Under the pieces are notes generated by a model that saw only the letters and a list, made by a program, of their open reading frames with translations, had not been told where the DNA came from and did no database searches. A stretch of DNA of 64,000 bases from Bog-473 sp963753115 (GTDB taxonomy: Bacteria > Actinomycetota > Acidimicrobiia > Acidimicrobiales > RAAP-2): NCBI GenBank assembly GCA_963753115.1, contig CAVWBB010000033.1, positions 1-64,000 of the forward strand, given 5' to 3'. Below, piece after piece: positions 20,707 to 28,972 of the stretch. The position numbers and the translations under genes were made by a program. Position 1 is the stretch's first letter. Every line of letters starts with the position of its first letter.

Positions 20707-22236
20707 TCAGTAGACCCAGACTGTCGTCCCGATCGGGTCGATGTTGGCGGCCCAGACCCAGTCGATCGCCTCATTGCTGATGCGTGCGCATCCGTGTGAC
20801 ACCGGGTAGGGCGGAACCGAGGTGTCGCCGTGAATGGCGTAGCCCTGGTAGAAGAATCGAGGCCGCCACAGGGTGCCGAGCGAGTCGGTCACGGTGCCGT
20901 TCACGGTGCGGAAGGTGCTGAACATCCCCGTCGGGGTGAGGGCCACCGAAGTGACGCCGTCCTGCGTGTACTGGTAGCCGCCGCCGGTCGACGTATTGAG
21001 CGTCCACAACAGGTGGTTGTTGTTGACCACCATGATCAGGTCGTTCTCGAGGTTGATCTGGATCTGGTAGCCCGACTCGGGGCGCGGTTGGGGCACGACC
21101 CCCGCCGCGAGGGCGCCCCAGGTCGCCGGTCCGACCACACCGTCACGGGGCAGGTTGGCCGCCTTCTGCAACGCCCACACGGCCTGTTGCGTGCTGTCGT
21201 CGAAGGTGCCGCTCGTGGTGTCGACCCAGTAGCCGAGGGCGAAGAGCTGCGACTGCAGGGACGCCACGGCAGGTCCGGTCGAGTTCAGTTGGACGGTCGG
21301 CGGCAGAGGCGGCGGGCTCGTCGGCAGGAGCCAGTAGCCCTGTCCCGAGGGCGTGACCGCAATGGCGCGGATCGGGTTGGGGTTCGACTGGCCGCCCATG
21401 GAGCCGAGGAACGGTGCCGTGCCGAAGTTGAAGATGCCGCCGTCCTTCGCGGCGAGCCAGTACCCGGTGGTGGTGGCGGCCATCCCCACAATCGGGGCGT
21501 TGAGCTTGATGCCGCCCGTCGATCCGAAGAACGACGCCGACCCGTAGCTGAAGATCCCGCCGTCGGAGGCCACGAGCCAGTAGCCGTTCCCACCGGGTCC
21601 GGCCGCCATGCCGACGACCGGTTGGTTGAGGTGGATCGACCCGGTCGAGCCGTAGAACTGCGCGTCGCCGTAGGAGAAGATGCCGCCGTCGGAGGCCACG
21701 AGCCAGTACCCGTGCCCGCTCGGGGTGGCAGCCATGCCGACGATGGGCTGGTTGAGGTGGATCGACCCGGTCGAGCCGTAGAAGGTCGCGTCGCCGTAGG
21801 AGAAGATCCCGCCGTCGGAGGCCACGAGCCAGTACCCGCCGCCGTCGGGCGTCGCGGCCATCCCCACAATGGGCTTGTTCAACGGAATGGCGCCGGCCGA
21901 GCCGTAGAACGGCGCGTTGCCGTAGTTGAAGATGCCGCCGTCGGACGCCACGATCCAGTAGCCGGCTCCGTCGTGGGTCGGCGCCATGCCGACCGCTGGG
22001 GCGTTCAGCGTCAGGCCCCCGGCCGGCCCGAAGTTGCCGGCGTCACCGAAGTTCACGGGCTGGGCGGGGTTGTCCGGGTAGGCGGCGGATGCGACGCCCG
22101 GCGTGACGGCGAGCAGCACGGGGACCAGGGTCATGCAGCCGACCAGTGCGGCGAGGAGCGACCGACCCCGCTGCTTGTGCCGCGGGCGCGATCCGTCGCT
22201 CACCGGTCGGGTGGGGGGAGTGGTCTGGGCCGGCAT
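20707..22236 (-). CDS. secreted L,D-transpeptidase with N-terminal repeat propeller and peptidoglycan-binding domain
   Basis: This is a 509-residue exported wall enzyme. After a signal peptide (~25-50) come six repeats of ~42 residues built on GYWLVASDGGIFSYG and LNxPxVGMAAT (about 60-325), likely a beta propeller. A PG_binding_1 domain follows (~335-395, LQSQLFALGYWVDTTSG). The last is a YkuD domain with HGDTSVPPYPVSHGCARIS, holding the catalytic His and Cys. It should form 3-3 cross-links or attach proteins to peptidoglycan. AAGGAG five bases before the ATG at 22236 fixes the start. The repeat type is common in Acidimicrobiia surface proteins, but its fusion to YkuD is notable. Confidence 0.9.
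   Translation of the reverse strand: MPAQTTPPTRPVSDGSRPRHKQRGRSLLAALVGCMTLVPVLLAVTPGVASAAYPDNPAQPVNFGDAGNFGPAGGLTLNAPAVGMAPTHDGAGYWIVASDGGIFNYGNAPFYGSAGAIPLNKPIVGMAATPDGGGYWLVASDGGIFSYGDATFYGSTGSIHLNQPIVGMAATPSGHGYWLVASDGGIFSYGDAQFYGSTGSIHLNQPVVGMAAGPGGNGYWLVASDGGIFSYGSASFFGSTGGIKLNAPIVGMAATTTGYWLAAKDGGIFNFGTAPFLGSMGGQSNPNPIRAIAVTPSGQGYWLLPTSPPPLPPTVQLNSTGPAVASLQSQLFALGYWVDTTSGTFDDSTQQAVWALQKAANLPRDGVVGPATWGALAAGVVPQPRPESGYQIQINLENDLIMVVNNNHLLWTLNTSTGGGYQYTQDGVTSVALTPTGMFSTFRTVNGTVTDSLGTLWRPRFFYQGYAIHGDTSVPPYPVSHGCARISNEAIDWVWAANIDPIGTTVWVY
21340..22070 (-). repeat. 126-base tandem repeats encoding propeller blades
   Basis: Copies recur every 126 bases inside the transpeptidase gene. The segment beginning GAGGCCACGAGCCAGTA on the plus strand is found at about 21566 and 21692 and again further along. 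The two central copies are nearly identical at the DNA level, which points to recent duplication or gene conversion between blades. Confidence 0.8.
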
Positions 22237-22439
22237 CGGGCTCCTTAGGGTCGGCTCCGGGCGTGTGGCATCGGGTCGGGGTTCATCGCGTGCTCGGAGA
22301 ATCCCGGCCCAGAGGCTTCGATCTGGTCGAAGACGTCGGTGAACTGTACATCCCGCCCCTGGCTGGTCACACGGCGGATGTGCGGGTTGCGGCGACATTC
22401 TCCATGGTCATCGCCGGTCCGTGGGAATGCCCAGCGGCT

Positions 22440-22928
22440 TCAGTCCGGCCGCTCCCAGCGCACGACGTCCTCGAGCTCCCCGCTCTCGACGTCGTAGACC
22501 AGTCCTGCGATCAGCTGCAGCCGGTCCAGGTAGGGCGTCCGGGCCAGCAGGTCGACGTCCTCGCGCAAAGCCGCAGCGTGGTCGTCGATCGGGAGGAACC
22601 CCAGGTCGGCACCCGTCAGCTCTCGTAGCTGGGCGTCGCTCACTCCCACGAGGCCGCACTTGGTGTGCTGCATCACCACCGCGGTGTCCACGCCGAGCAC
22701 GCCGCTCGAGAGGGCAAGGCTGCGCAGGACGTCCTCGGTGACCCGTCCGCCGGCATTGCGGATGACGTGGGCCTCGCCGAGATGCAGTCCCAGCACGGCG
22801 AAGACGTCGATACGGGCATCCATGCAGGTCACGACAGCCAGGTGCCGCCCCGGACGGGGATCCGCCACATTGGCCCGCGCGGCCGAGTAGGCCTGGTTGG
22901 CGCTCAGGAGGTCGGCGATCCGGGTCAT
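22440..22928 (-). CDS. beta-class carbonic anhydrase
   Basis: This 162-residue zinc enzyme converts CO2 and bicarbonate. Zinc ligands are the Cys in VTCMDARID (with the Asp-Arg dyad) and His-Cys in MQHTKCGLV, the three canonical positions of beta carbonic anhydrases. IRNAGGRVTEDVLRSL matches the conserved substrate-side helix. Its length is that of small actinobacterial members (Rv1284 type). The ATG at 22928 is the only sensible start. The neighbouring CoA-transferase gene ends 29 bases upstream on the same strand. Confidence 0.93.
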   Translation of the reverse strand: MTRIADLLSANQAYSAARANVADPRPGRHLAVVTCMDARIDVFAVLGLHLGEAHVIRNAGGRVTEDVLRSLALSSGVLGVDTAVVMQHTKCGLVGVSDAQLRELTGADLGFLPIDDHAAALREDVDLLARTPYLDRLQLIAGLVYDVESGELEDVVRWERPD

Positions 22929-22957
22929 GCGTCGGAGGACCGTAACAGGCTCCGGGG

Positions 22958-23995
22958 TCAGCCCTGCTGCCCGAAGCCCTCGCCCCGGTGCTGGTCGAGC
23001 GTGGGCACCACCAGCTCATCCTGGGGGAGCGGCAGCCGGATAGGGAATCGGGGGAACGGTGCCGCAGCCAGCATGCCCTGCCGGTCGAGCACGGGAGAAA
23101 CGGGCACACCGGCTGCCATGAGGCGGGCGACCAGCGCGTCGCGGGGCTGGGTGGCGATGGCCTCTCGGACGGCCCGCTGGAGCTCGCCGCCCCGCGCGCA
23201 ACGCGTCTCGAAGTCCAGGGTTGCCACCTCCGCCAGGCCGAGCTCGGTGCACAGGCCCGACCAGAAGTGCTGCTCGTTCATGACGCCCAAGGCCACCTGC
23301 CCGCCGTCATCGGTTGCGAAGAGCCCGTAGCCCGGAATAAGCGGCGAGGGAGTGCCGGGCGTCTTGTCGCCCCTCTCCCTGGCACCGGCGGGGCCGGTCC
23401 AGGTGGCCAGCACGTCCGTCATGGAGATGTCGAGTGATGCTCCCTCTCCGGTCGTGGTCCGCCCCAGCACGGCGGCGCAGATCCCGAAGGCGGCGGTCAG
23501 CCCCGCAGCCAGGTCCGCTGTCGGGAGCGGAGGGAGGTGGCTGGCGGTGCCCCCTTCGGGAACCAGCGCGCCCGACCACGCGTGGTAGTTCACGTCGTGA
23601 CCGGGCAGGGCGGCGCGAGGATCGTGCTGGCCGTAGCCGGAGATGGAGCAGTAGACGATGCCGGGGTTCTGCGCGCGCACCGTTGCCTCGTCCAGGCCCA
23701 GGCGAGCCAGCACCCCGGGGCGGAACCCCTCGACGAGCACGTCGGCCTGCGCCGCCAGCTCGAGAGCCCTGGCGCGGTCGTCCGTTTCCTTGAGGTCCAG
23801 CTCGACGCTGCGCTTGCCCTGGTTGATAGCGGCGAAGAGACCGGCGTAGTGGCGCATCGGGTCGCCTCCCGGCGGCTCGACCTTCAGCACGTCGGCGCCC
23901 AATGGCACCAGCAGTGACGTTGCGTAGGGGCCAGGCCGCCAGATGCTCAGGTCAAGGACACGGAGCCCGGACAGGAACGCCGTCGCGCTGGTCAT
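22958..23995 (-). CDS. class III CoA transferase (CaiB/BaiF family)
   Basis: The 345-residue product moves CoA between acyl groups. Motifs include LRVLDLSIWRPGPYATSLLVPLGADVLKVEPPGGDPMR at the N-terminus (CoA-binding fold). KRSVELDLK, EGFRPGVLARLGLD and GYGQHDPRAALPGHDVNY follow, the last with the catalytic Asp. Two near starts exist at 23995 and 24013. I took 23995 because the fold begins 14 residues later. The gene diverges from the dimeric-barrel gene at 24032, leaving almost no space for promoters. Confidence 0.9.
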   Translation of the reverse strand: MTSATAFLSGLRVLDLSIWRPGPYATSLLVPLGADVLKVEPPGGDPMRHYAGLFAAINQGKRSVELDLKETDDRARALELAAQADVLVEGFRPGVLARLGLDEATVRAQNPGIVYCSISGYGQHDPRAALPGHDVNYHAWSGALVPEGGTASHLPPLPTADLAAGLTAAFGICAAVLGRTTTGEGASLDISMTDVLATWTGPAGARERGDKTPGTPSPLIPGYGLFATDDGGQVALGVMNEQHFWSGLCTELGLAEVATLDFETRCARGGELQRAVREAIATQPRDALVARLMAAGVPVSPVLDRQGMLAAAPFPRFPIRLPLPQDELVVPTLDQHRGEGFGQQG

Positions 23996-24019
23996 GGGTC
24001 GAGAGTCTTGCATTGGGCG

Positions 24020-24025
24020 TAGCCT
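24020..24025 (+). promoter_or_regulatory. -10 box (TAGCCT) for a leaderless transcript
   Basis: TAGCCT lies exactly six bases before the GTG at 24032, so transcription would start at the codon itself. No ribosome binding site is present upstream of that start, which agrees with a leaderless mRNA. Confidence 0.4.
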
Positions 24026-24031
24026 CGCAGC

Positions 24032-24670
24032 GTGCTCGGATTCTTCTCGTTCACCGAAGTGACCGATCCGTCCGCCCACGAGGCGTACAACGCATGGCAC
24101 CAGCTCGACCACCTCCCCGAGCAGTTCACCATCGATGGCATTTCGTTCGGGTGCCGCTGGGTGCGCTCTCCACGCTGCCGGGCCGCCGAAGCCTCCACGG
24201 GCAGCCTGCTCGATCGGTTCCACTACATGACGCTGTATTTCCTCCGGGACGAGAGCGTGATCCCCGAGTTCTTCGACTTGGCCAAGCGGTTGCACGCCGA
24301 GGACCGGTTCTTCGCGGCGCGGCGTGCCCTCCTCTCCGGGCCGTTCGACGTGGTCGGGCGCTGGGCCGCACCGCGGGTGGCGGTCTCACCCGAGGCGGTG
24401 CCCTTCCGCCCGGCGCAGGGGGTCCACGTCGTCGTCGGCCCGGCGGTGGACGGCGCCGAACTGGTGGGACACGCCGGCGTGGCCGGTACCTGGCAGTTCG
24501 CGGACGCGGAGCACCACCGGACCATCACGGTCACCTTCGTCGACGGCGACTTGTGGCATGCCGCGGCAGCGCTGGGGACCGCGGGCGCAGCGAGCCCCGA
24601 ATGGGCCGGTCCCCTCGAGCGTGTTGATGCGTTTCGCTGGGATTGGTTCGCTACGCTGACGCCCCAATGA
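24032..24670 (+). CDS. EthD-like dimeric-barrel protein, function unknown
   Basis: The 212-residue product looks like two ferredoxin-like barrels in tandem. The first has AYNAWHQLDHLPEQFTIDGI (the W-x-x-DHLPE pattern of EthD-like proteins). The second starts GVHVVVGPAVDG. A similar but distinct protein is encoded at 56717-57439. Such proteins often accompany oxidative degradation pathways, but their activity is rarely known. The stop overlaps the next ATG by four bases (ATGA), so translation of the two is probably coupled. Confidence 0.7.
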   Translation: MLGFFSFTEVTDPSAHEAYNAWHQLDHLPEQFTIDGISFGCRWVRSPRCRAAEASTGSLLDRFHYMTLYFLRDESVIPEFFDLAKRLHAEDRFFAARRALLSGPFDVVGRWAAPRVAVSPEAVPFRPAQGVHVVVGPAVDGAELVGHAGVAGTWQFADAEHHRTITVTFVDGDLWHAAAALGTAGAASPEWAGPLERVDAFRWDWFATLTPQ

Positions 24671-25482
24671 CGAGTCAAAGCAAGTCGAAGGCCCAGCGCA
24701 GGACTGAGAATCAACAGCGCGCGGCCGAGAAGCGGGCCGCCGAGTTGCGGGCGAAGCGGATGCGCATCGGCATCCGCGTCGGGGGCGCCGTCGTGGTGAT
24801 CGCGCTCGTCGTCGTCCTCGTCACCCAATTGACCGGGGGCGGATCTGGCACTCCTCCGCCCCAGGCCAAGAATCCGCACGTCGCGCTCCAGCCCATTCCG
24901 GCTTCCATGTCCTCTACGTGGATCCAGCCCCCGGCGACCACCCCCGGACCCGAGACCATCCCGGTGCCCAGCGGGCCAAAGCTGGCCACCCTGGTGAACG
25001 CGGCCACCGGGCAGGAGGTCGACGGGGTCCAGTGCCAGGCCGGCGAGAAGACGGCCGTCCACGTGCACACCCACCTGACGATCTTCGTGAACGGCAAGGC
25101 ACAGGTGATCCCGTACGGGATCGGCATCCCCGGCTTCCAGGCCGTCAGCACGTCGTCCGGGCCGTTCGTCCAGACGGGGAGCTGCTTCTACTGGCTCCAC
25201 GTCCACGCCAACGACGGGATCATCCACGTGGAGTCGCCCAGCACCACCCAGAGCTTCACGCTCGGGCAGTTCTTCAAGGAGTGGGGCGTCCCCCTCAGCA
25301 AGACCCAGGTCGGGCCGGCGACGGGACCGGTGACGGTCTTCTTCACTTCGCCGGGCAAGAAGGCCATGCTCTACACCGGGGACCCCAACAATCTCCCCCT
25401 GGGCGACCACTACCAGATCCAGCTCGTTGTGGGCACGCCGATCGTGGCGCCCGTGGACATCACCAACTGGGGCGGGCTGTAG
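24667..25482 (+). CDS. membrane-anchored His-rich extracellular protein
   Basis: The product has 271 residues. A Lys/Arg/Glu-rich N-terminus (1-35) is followed by one membrane helix (GAVVVIALVVVLVTQL, ~38-55) and a Pro-rich spacer. The outer domain has two His clusters, HVHTHLTIFVNG and FYWLHVHANDGIIHVESP, plus two Cys (VQCQ and SCFYW). The clusters look like metal ligands, but no named fold fits. I know similar IIHIESP-type sequences from uncharacterised actinobacterial and Chloroflexi proteins. Start ATG 24667 overlaps the previous stop. The next gene begins four bases after its stop. Confidence 0.75.
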   Translation: MTSQSKSKAQRRTENQQRAAEKRAAELRAKRMRIGIRVGGAVVVIALVVVLVTQLTGGGSGTPPPQAKNPHVALQPIPASMSSTWIQPPATTPGPETIPVPSGPKLATLVNAATGQEVDGVQCQAGEKTAVHVHTHLTIFVNGKAQVIPYGIGIPGFQAVSTSSGPFVQTGSCFYWLHVHANDGIIHVESPSTTQSFTLGQFFKEWGVPLSKTQVGPATGPVTVFFTSPGKKAMLYTGDPNNLPLGDHYQIQLVVGTPIVAPVDITNWGGL

Positions 25483-25486
25483 GTCG

Positions 25487-26852
25487 GTGGAAGTCGACGC
25501 CATCGTCGTCGGGCTGGGCCCGGGCGGTGAGCAGGTCGCGGAGGAGCTGGCCGAGGCGGGTCTCGACGTCGTCGGCATCGAGGCCGAACTCGTCGGCGGG
25601 GAGTGCCCCTACTGGGGCTGCGTTCCCTCCAAAATGATGGTGCGCGCCGCGGACCTCCTGGCGGAGGGGCGGCGCATCCCCGGCATGGCCGGCACATCAG
25701 TCGTGACGCCCGAGTGGTCGCCGGTGGCCACGCGCATCCGGGAGGAGGCCACCGACTCCTGGGACGACACCGTCGCCGTCGATCGGTTCGAGGGCAAGGG
25801 CGGCCATTTCATCCGTGGCAAGGCCCGGGTGACCGGCCCGGCGTCGGTGGATGTCGAGGGCGAGACGATCACGGCGCGCCGCGCCCTGGTGCTCTCCACC
25901 GGTCAACGCGCCTTCGTCCCACCGATGTTCTCGGACGTGCCGCACTGGACCAACAGGGGTGCGGTGGCGGCCGAGACCGTGCCCGGCTCGTTGCTCGTCA
26001 TCGGTGGCGGGGCCGTAGGGCTGGAGATCGGACAGGTCATGAGCCGCTTCGGATCCCGCGTCACGATTGTCGAGGCCGGCTCGCGCCTCGCCGGACCCGA
26101 GGAGCCCGAGGCGTCCGAGCTGATCACCGAGGTCCTGCGGCGCGAGGGGGTGCAGGTGCACACAGGGGCGACGATCGAGCGAGCCGAGGCGTGGGGCGGG
26201 ACGGGCGCGGCGGTGCACCTGTCGGACGGCACGGTGTTGCGCGGCGAGCGGATGCTGGTCGCCACGGGGCGGCGCAGCGACCTGCCCGCTCTCGGCGTGG
26301 GTGCGCTGGGGCTCGACGAGGGGGCGCCGAGCATCCCGGTCGACGGCCGCATGCGTGTGGCCCCAGGTGTCTGGGCGGTGGGCGACGTGACGGGAAAGGG
26401 TGCCTTCACCCATGTGGCGGTGTTCCAGGCTCGGCTGTGTGTGGCGGACATCTTGGGCCGGCCGCGCCCGGACGCCGACTACCGCGCCCTCCCCCGGGTG
26501 ACCTTCACCGATCCCGAGATCGCCTCGGTCGGATTGACCGACAGCGCGCGCCCGAGAGCAGGGCGGGGACATCACGGTGTTCGACGAATCGATTGCCGTC
26601 TCGGCGCGCGGGTGGATCCACCGTGGCGAGGGATTCGTGAAGCTGGTCGCCCGCGACGGCGTGCTCGTCGGCGCGACGTCGATGGGCCCCACCGGTGGCG
26701 AGGTGATGGGGCTCCTCGCGCTGGCGGTGCACGCGCAGGTGCCGCTGGAGACCATGCGCTCCATGATCTTCGCCTATCCGACGTTCCACCGCGCCGTGGA
26801 CTCGGCGTTGTGGTCGCCGCCCAGCAGCGAGGAGAAGATGGCCGGCGCCTGA
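25487..26852 (+). CDS. FAD-dependent pyridine nucleotide-disulfide oxidoreductase (mercuric/lipoamide reductase-like, frameshifted)
   Basis: The GTG at 25487 opens VDAIVVGLGPGGEQVAEELAEAG, the FAD fold. The redox-active pair is in GGECPYWGCVPSK, so two Cys are separated by PYWG. The NAD(P) fold is LLVIGGGAVGLEIGQVMSRFG and the second FAD motif is GVWAVGDVTGKGAFTHVA. After DPEIASVGLTD the conserved dimerisation domain continues in a different frame (FDESIAVSARGWIHRGEGF to the stop at 26852). The slip lies at about 26550-26568 in AGCAGGGCGGGG. The CPYWGC form marks an actinobacterial subgroup whose substrate is not known. Its place behind the His-rich protein suggests metal or thiol redox work. 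Confidence 0.85.
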
Positions 26853-27670
26853 TGGGGCAGCAGCGACAGGTGACCCTCGCCGGGCACCACCGTGACGGTT
26901 GCCTGCGGGATGTGGCGTTTGAGGAAGGCGCGGTAGCCCGGCGGCCCGGTCTGGTCGTCGGCACCCTCCCAGATGTCGACGGGAACCCGGATCTCCTCGA
27001 GGGAGAAACCCCATGGATCGCCGAAGATCCGGTAGTCCTGGACGCAACCCTCGGTGCCCTGGCGCATCGCCTCGCGCACGAACGCAAGCGCGTGGTCCGG
27101 CGGGCCCCATTCCGTCAGCACGGTGCGATCCGCCGGCGGGAACGAGCGCATGACGGCCCGGAACAGCCGCGCGTTGCTGGCATTGACGATGCTGACCTTC
27201 ATGAGGGTCGACGCCAGCCCCGGCGTTCGCCGCGCCAGGGACAGCAGGGCGCGATCCTCAATCGAGAGTCCGCGGGTCGTGCCGTAGAGATCGAGTGGGA
27301 CGGCGCTCGAGAGGAGCGCCGCGGCCGTGACCTGACCATCCATGCGGGCCGCGCAGATGGCAGCGTAGGGACCGCCCGCCGACCAGCCCATCACGGCAAA
27401 GCGGTCGATGCCGAGGGCCTGGGTGAGGTGTGCCACGTCGGCTGGCCAATCGACGAGGCGCCGCCCGGGCTGGTAGGTCGAGAGGCCCATGCCCGGCCGA
27501 TCGGGAGAGATGAGGCGAACGCCCTTGATCACGGCGGCCTCGTGGGCGGGTGCGGCGTCGAGGCGGGAGCTCAGTCCGCCGTGGAAGCTCAGGACGGGGA
27601 AGCCGGTCGGGACGCCGTACTCCTCGTAGGCCAGCACTCGCCCGTCGGGCAGGGTGAGCGATCCCGTCAC
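26774..27670 (-). CDS. alpha/beta hydrolase
   Basis: The 298-residue product has the classical fold: oxyanion motif FHGGLSSR, DRPGMGLST, nucleophile elbow GWSAGGPYAA, acid in DIWEGADDQTGP and the final His in GEGHLSLL. It is probably an esterase, epoxide hydrolase-like or lactonase enzyme; with Ser as nucleophile an ester substrate is likely. I took the GTG at 27670, where the conserved strands start. The frame is open to an ATG at 27787, which would collide with the divergent acyl-CoA dehydrogenase start. Its 3' end overlaps the converging reductase gene by 79 bases. Confidence 0.85.
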   Translation of the reverse strand: MTGSLTLPDGRVLAYEEYGVPTGFPVLSFHGGLSSRLDAAPAHEAAVIKGVRLISPDRPGMGLSTYQPGRRLVDWPADVAHLTQALGIDRFAVMGWSAGGPYAAICAARMDGQVTAAALLSSAVPLDLYGTTRGLSIEDRALLSLARRTPGLASTLMKVSIVNASNARLFRAVMRSFPPADRTVLTEWGPPDHALAFVREAMRQGTEGCVQDYRIFGDPWGFSLEEIRVPVDIWEGADDQTGPPGYRAFLKRHIPQATVTVVPGEGHLSLLPHQAPAIFSSLLGGDHNAESTARWNVG

Positions 27671-27777
27671 CGCGCGGGCGCTCCATCGTCGGGCGCCGGC
27701 CGTGGGGCCCGGCGCCGACGCCGGATCCCTCCGCGTTGAGCAGGTGCCCGCACGAGAGCACGCTATAGGGTGCGGGC

Positions 27778-28968
27778 ATGAGTCCAAACGTCGACGAGCT
27801 GGTTGACGGCCTGCTGGCTGACCTTCCGCCGGGGAGCACTCCGCCCCAGGAGTTCCTCGGCGAGCAGTTCGATCGGGGACTGGCCTGGGTGCACTTTCCC
27901 GTGGGCTCCGGCGGGCTCGGCCTGACCCCGAGGGACCAGCAACGGGCGCAGGCGCGGCTCAACGCGGGCGGCGCACCGGTGGCCGGGGTGCGCAACCCGA
28001 TCGGCTACGGCATGTGCGCCCCCACCATCGCCACGCACGGGACGCCGGAGCAGAAGGAGCGCTACCTCCGGCCGCTGTTCAGCAACGAGGAGATCTGGTG
28101 CCAGCTGTTCAGCGAGCCGGGCGCCGGATCAGACGTGGCCGGGCTCTCCACCCGGGCGGAGCGCGACGGCGAGGAATGGGTGCTCAACGGGCAGAAGGTG
28201 TGGACCACCCTCGCCCATATCTCCGCCTTCGGTCTGCTGGTGGCCCGGACGAATCCCGACGTCCCCAAGCACAGGGGAATGACCGCATTCCTGGTCGACA
28301 TGCGGGCACCCGGCGTCGAGGTGCGGCCGCTCTTCCAGATCACCGGTGAGGCTGAGTTCAACGAGGTCTTCTTCACCGACGCGCGAATTCCTGACGCGGC
28401 CCGCCTCGGCGACGAGGGCGAAGGCTGGCACGTCGCGGTGACGACGCTGATGAACGAGCGGGTCTCCATCGGCGGAGCGGTCACCCGGCGCGGTGGGGGA
28501 CCCGTTGCCGAGGCAATCAAAATCTGGAAGGACCGTTGGCAGGGGGACACCTCCGCCCATGCGCTCGCCCTGCGAGATCGGCTCGTTTCGAGCTACATCC
28601 GCATGGAGGCGTTGTCCATGACCAACGCCCGCGCCGCGCAGACGCGCAAAGCCGGGACGCCCGGGCCCGAGGGGTCCGTCGCCAAGTTGGCTTACGCGGA
28701 AGAGAACAAGCGGGTCTACGACCTCTGCATGGATCTCCTGGGTAACGACGCCATGTTGTTCCCGGCCGGCTACCCCATGGTCCGGCCGGACCTCGTCGGC
28801 ATGGGTTCGCCCGACGTCTACAAGATGTTCCTGCGGGTGCGGGCCAACTCCATCGAGGGCGGCACCTCCGAGGTCATGCGCAACATCCTCGGCGAACGGG
28901 TGCTCGGCTTGCCGGGCGACGTCCGCACCGACAAGGAGCTGCCCTGGAAGGACGTCCCGCGCAGCTGA
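27778..28968 (+). CDS. acyl-CoA dehydrogenase
   Basis: This 396-residue flavoenzyme oxidises acyl-CoA to 2-enoyl-CoA. The mid-domain motif is WCQLFSEPGAGSDVAGLSTRA, followed by WVLNGQKVWTT, with AHISAFGLLVART packing on FAD. The C-terminal part ends in NSIEGGTSEVMRNILGERVLGLP, typical of actinobacterial FadE proteins. The N-terminal helical domain looks short (about 85 residues). A TATAGG at 27764-27769 lies eight bases before the ATG and may be the -10 box of a nearly leaderless transcript. rpiA follows after four bases. Confidence 0.93.
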   Translation: MSPNVDELVDGLLADLPPGSTPPQEFLGEQFDRGLAWVHFPVGSGGLGLTPRDQQRAQARLNAGGAPVAGVRNPIGYGMCAPTIATHGTPEQKERYLRPLFSNEEIWCQLFSEPGAGSDVAGLSTRAERDGEEWVLNGQKVWTTLAHISAFGLLVARTNPDVPKHRGMTAFLVDMRAPGVEVRPLFQITGEAEFNEVFFTDARIPDAARLGDEGEGWHVAVTTLMNERVSIGGAVTRRGGGPVAEAIKIWKDRWQGDTSAHALALRDRLVSSYIRMEALSMTNARAAQTRKAGTPGPEGSVAKLAYAEENKRVYDLCMDLLGNDAMLFPAGYPMVRPDLVGMGSPDVYKMFLRVRANSIEGGTSEVMRNILGERVLGLPGDVRTDKELPWKDVPRS

Positions 28969-28972
28969 GCGC

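Noticed and set aside
26569..27739. Continuation of the reductase frame beyond 26568
   Set aside because: The conserved dimerisation domain is in another frame; the continuation is antisense to the alpha/beta hydrolase.
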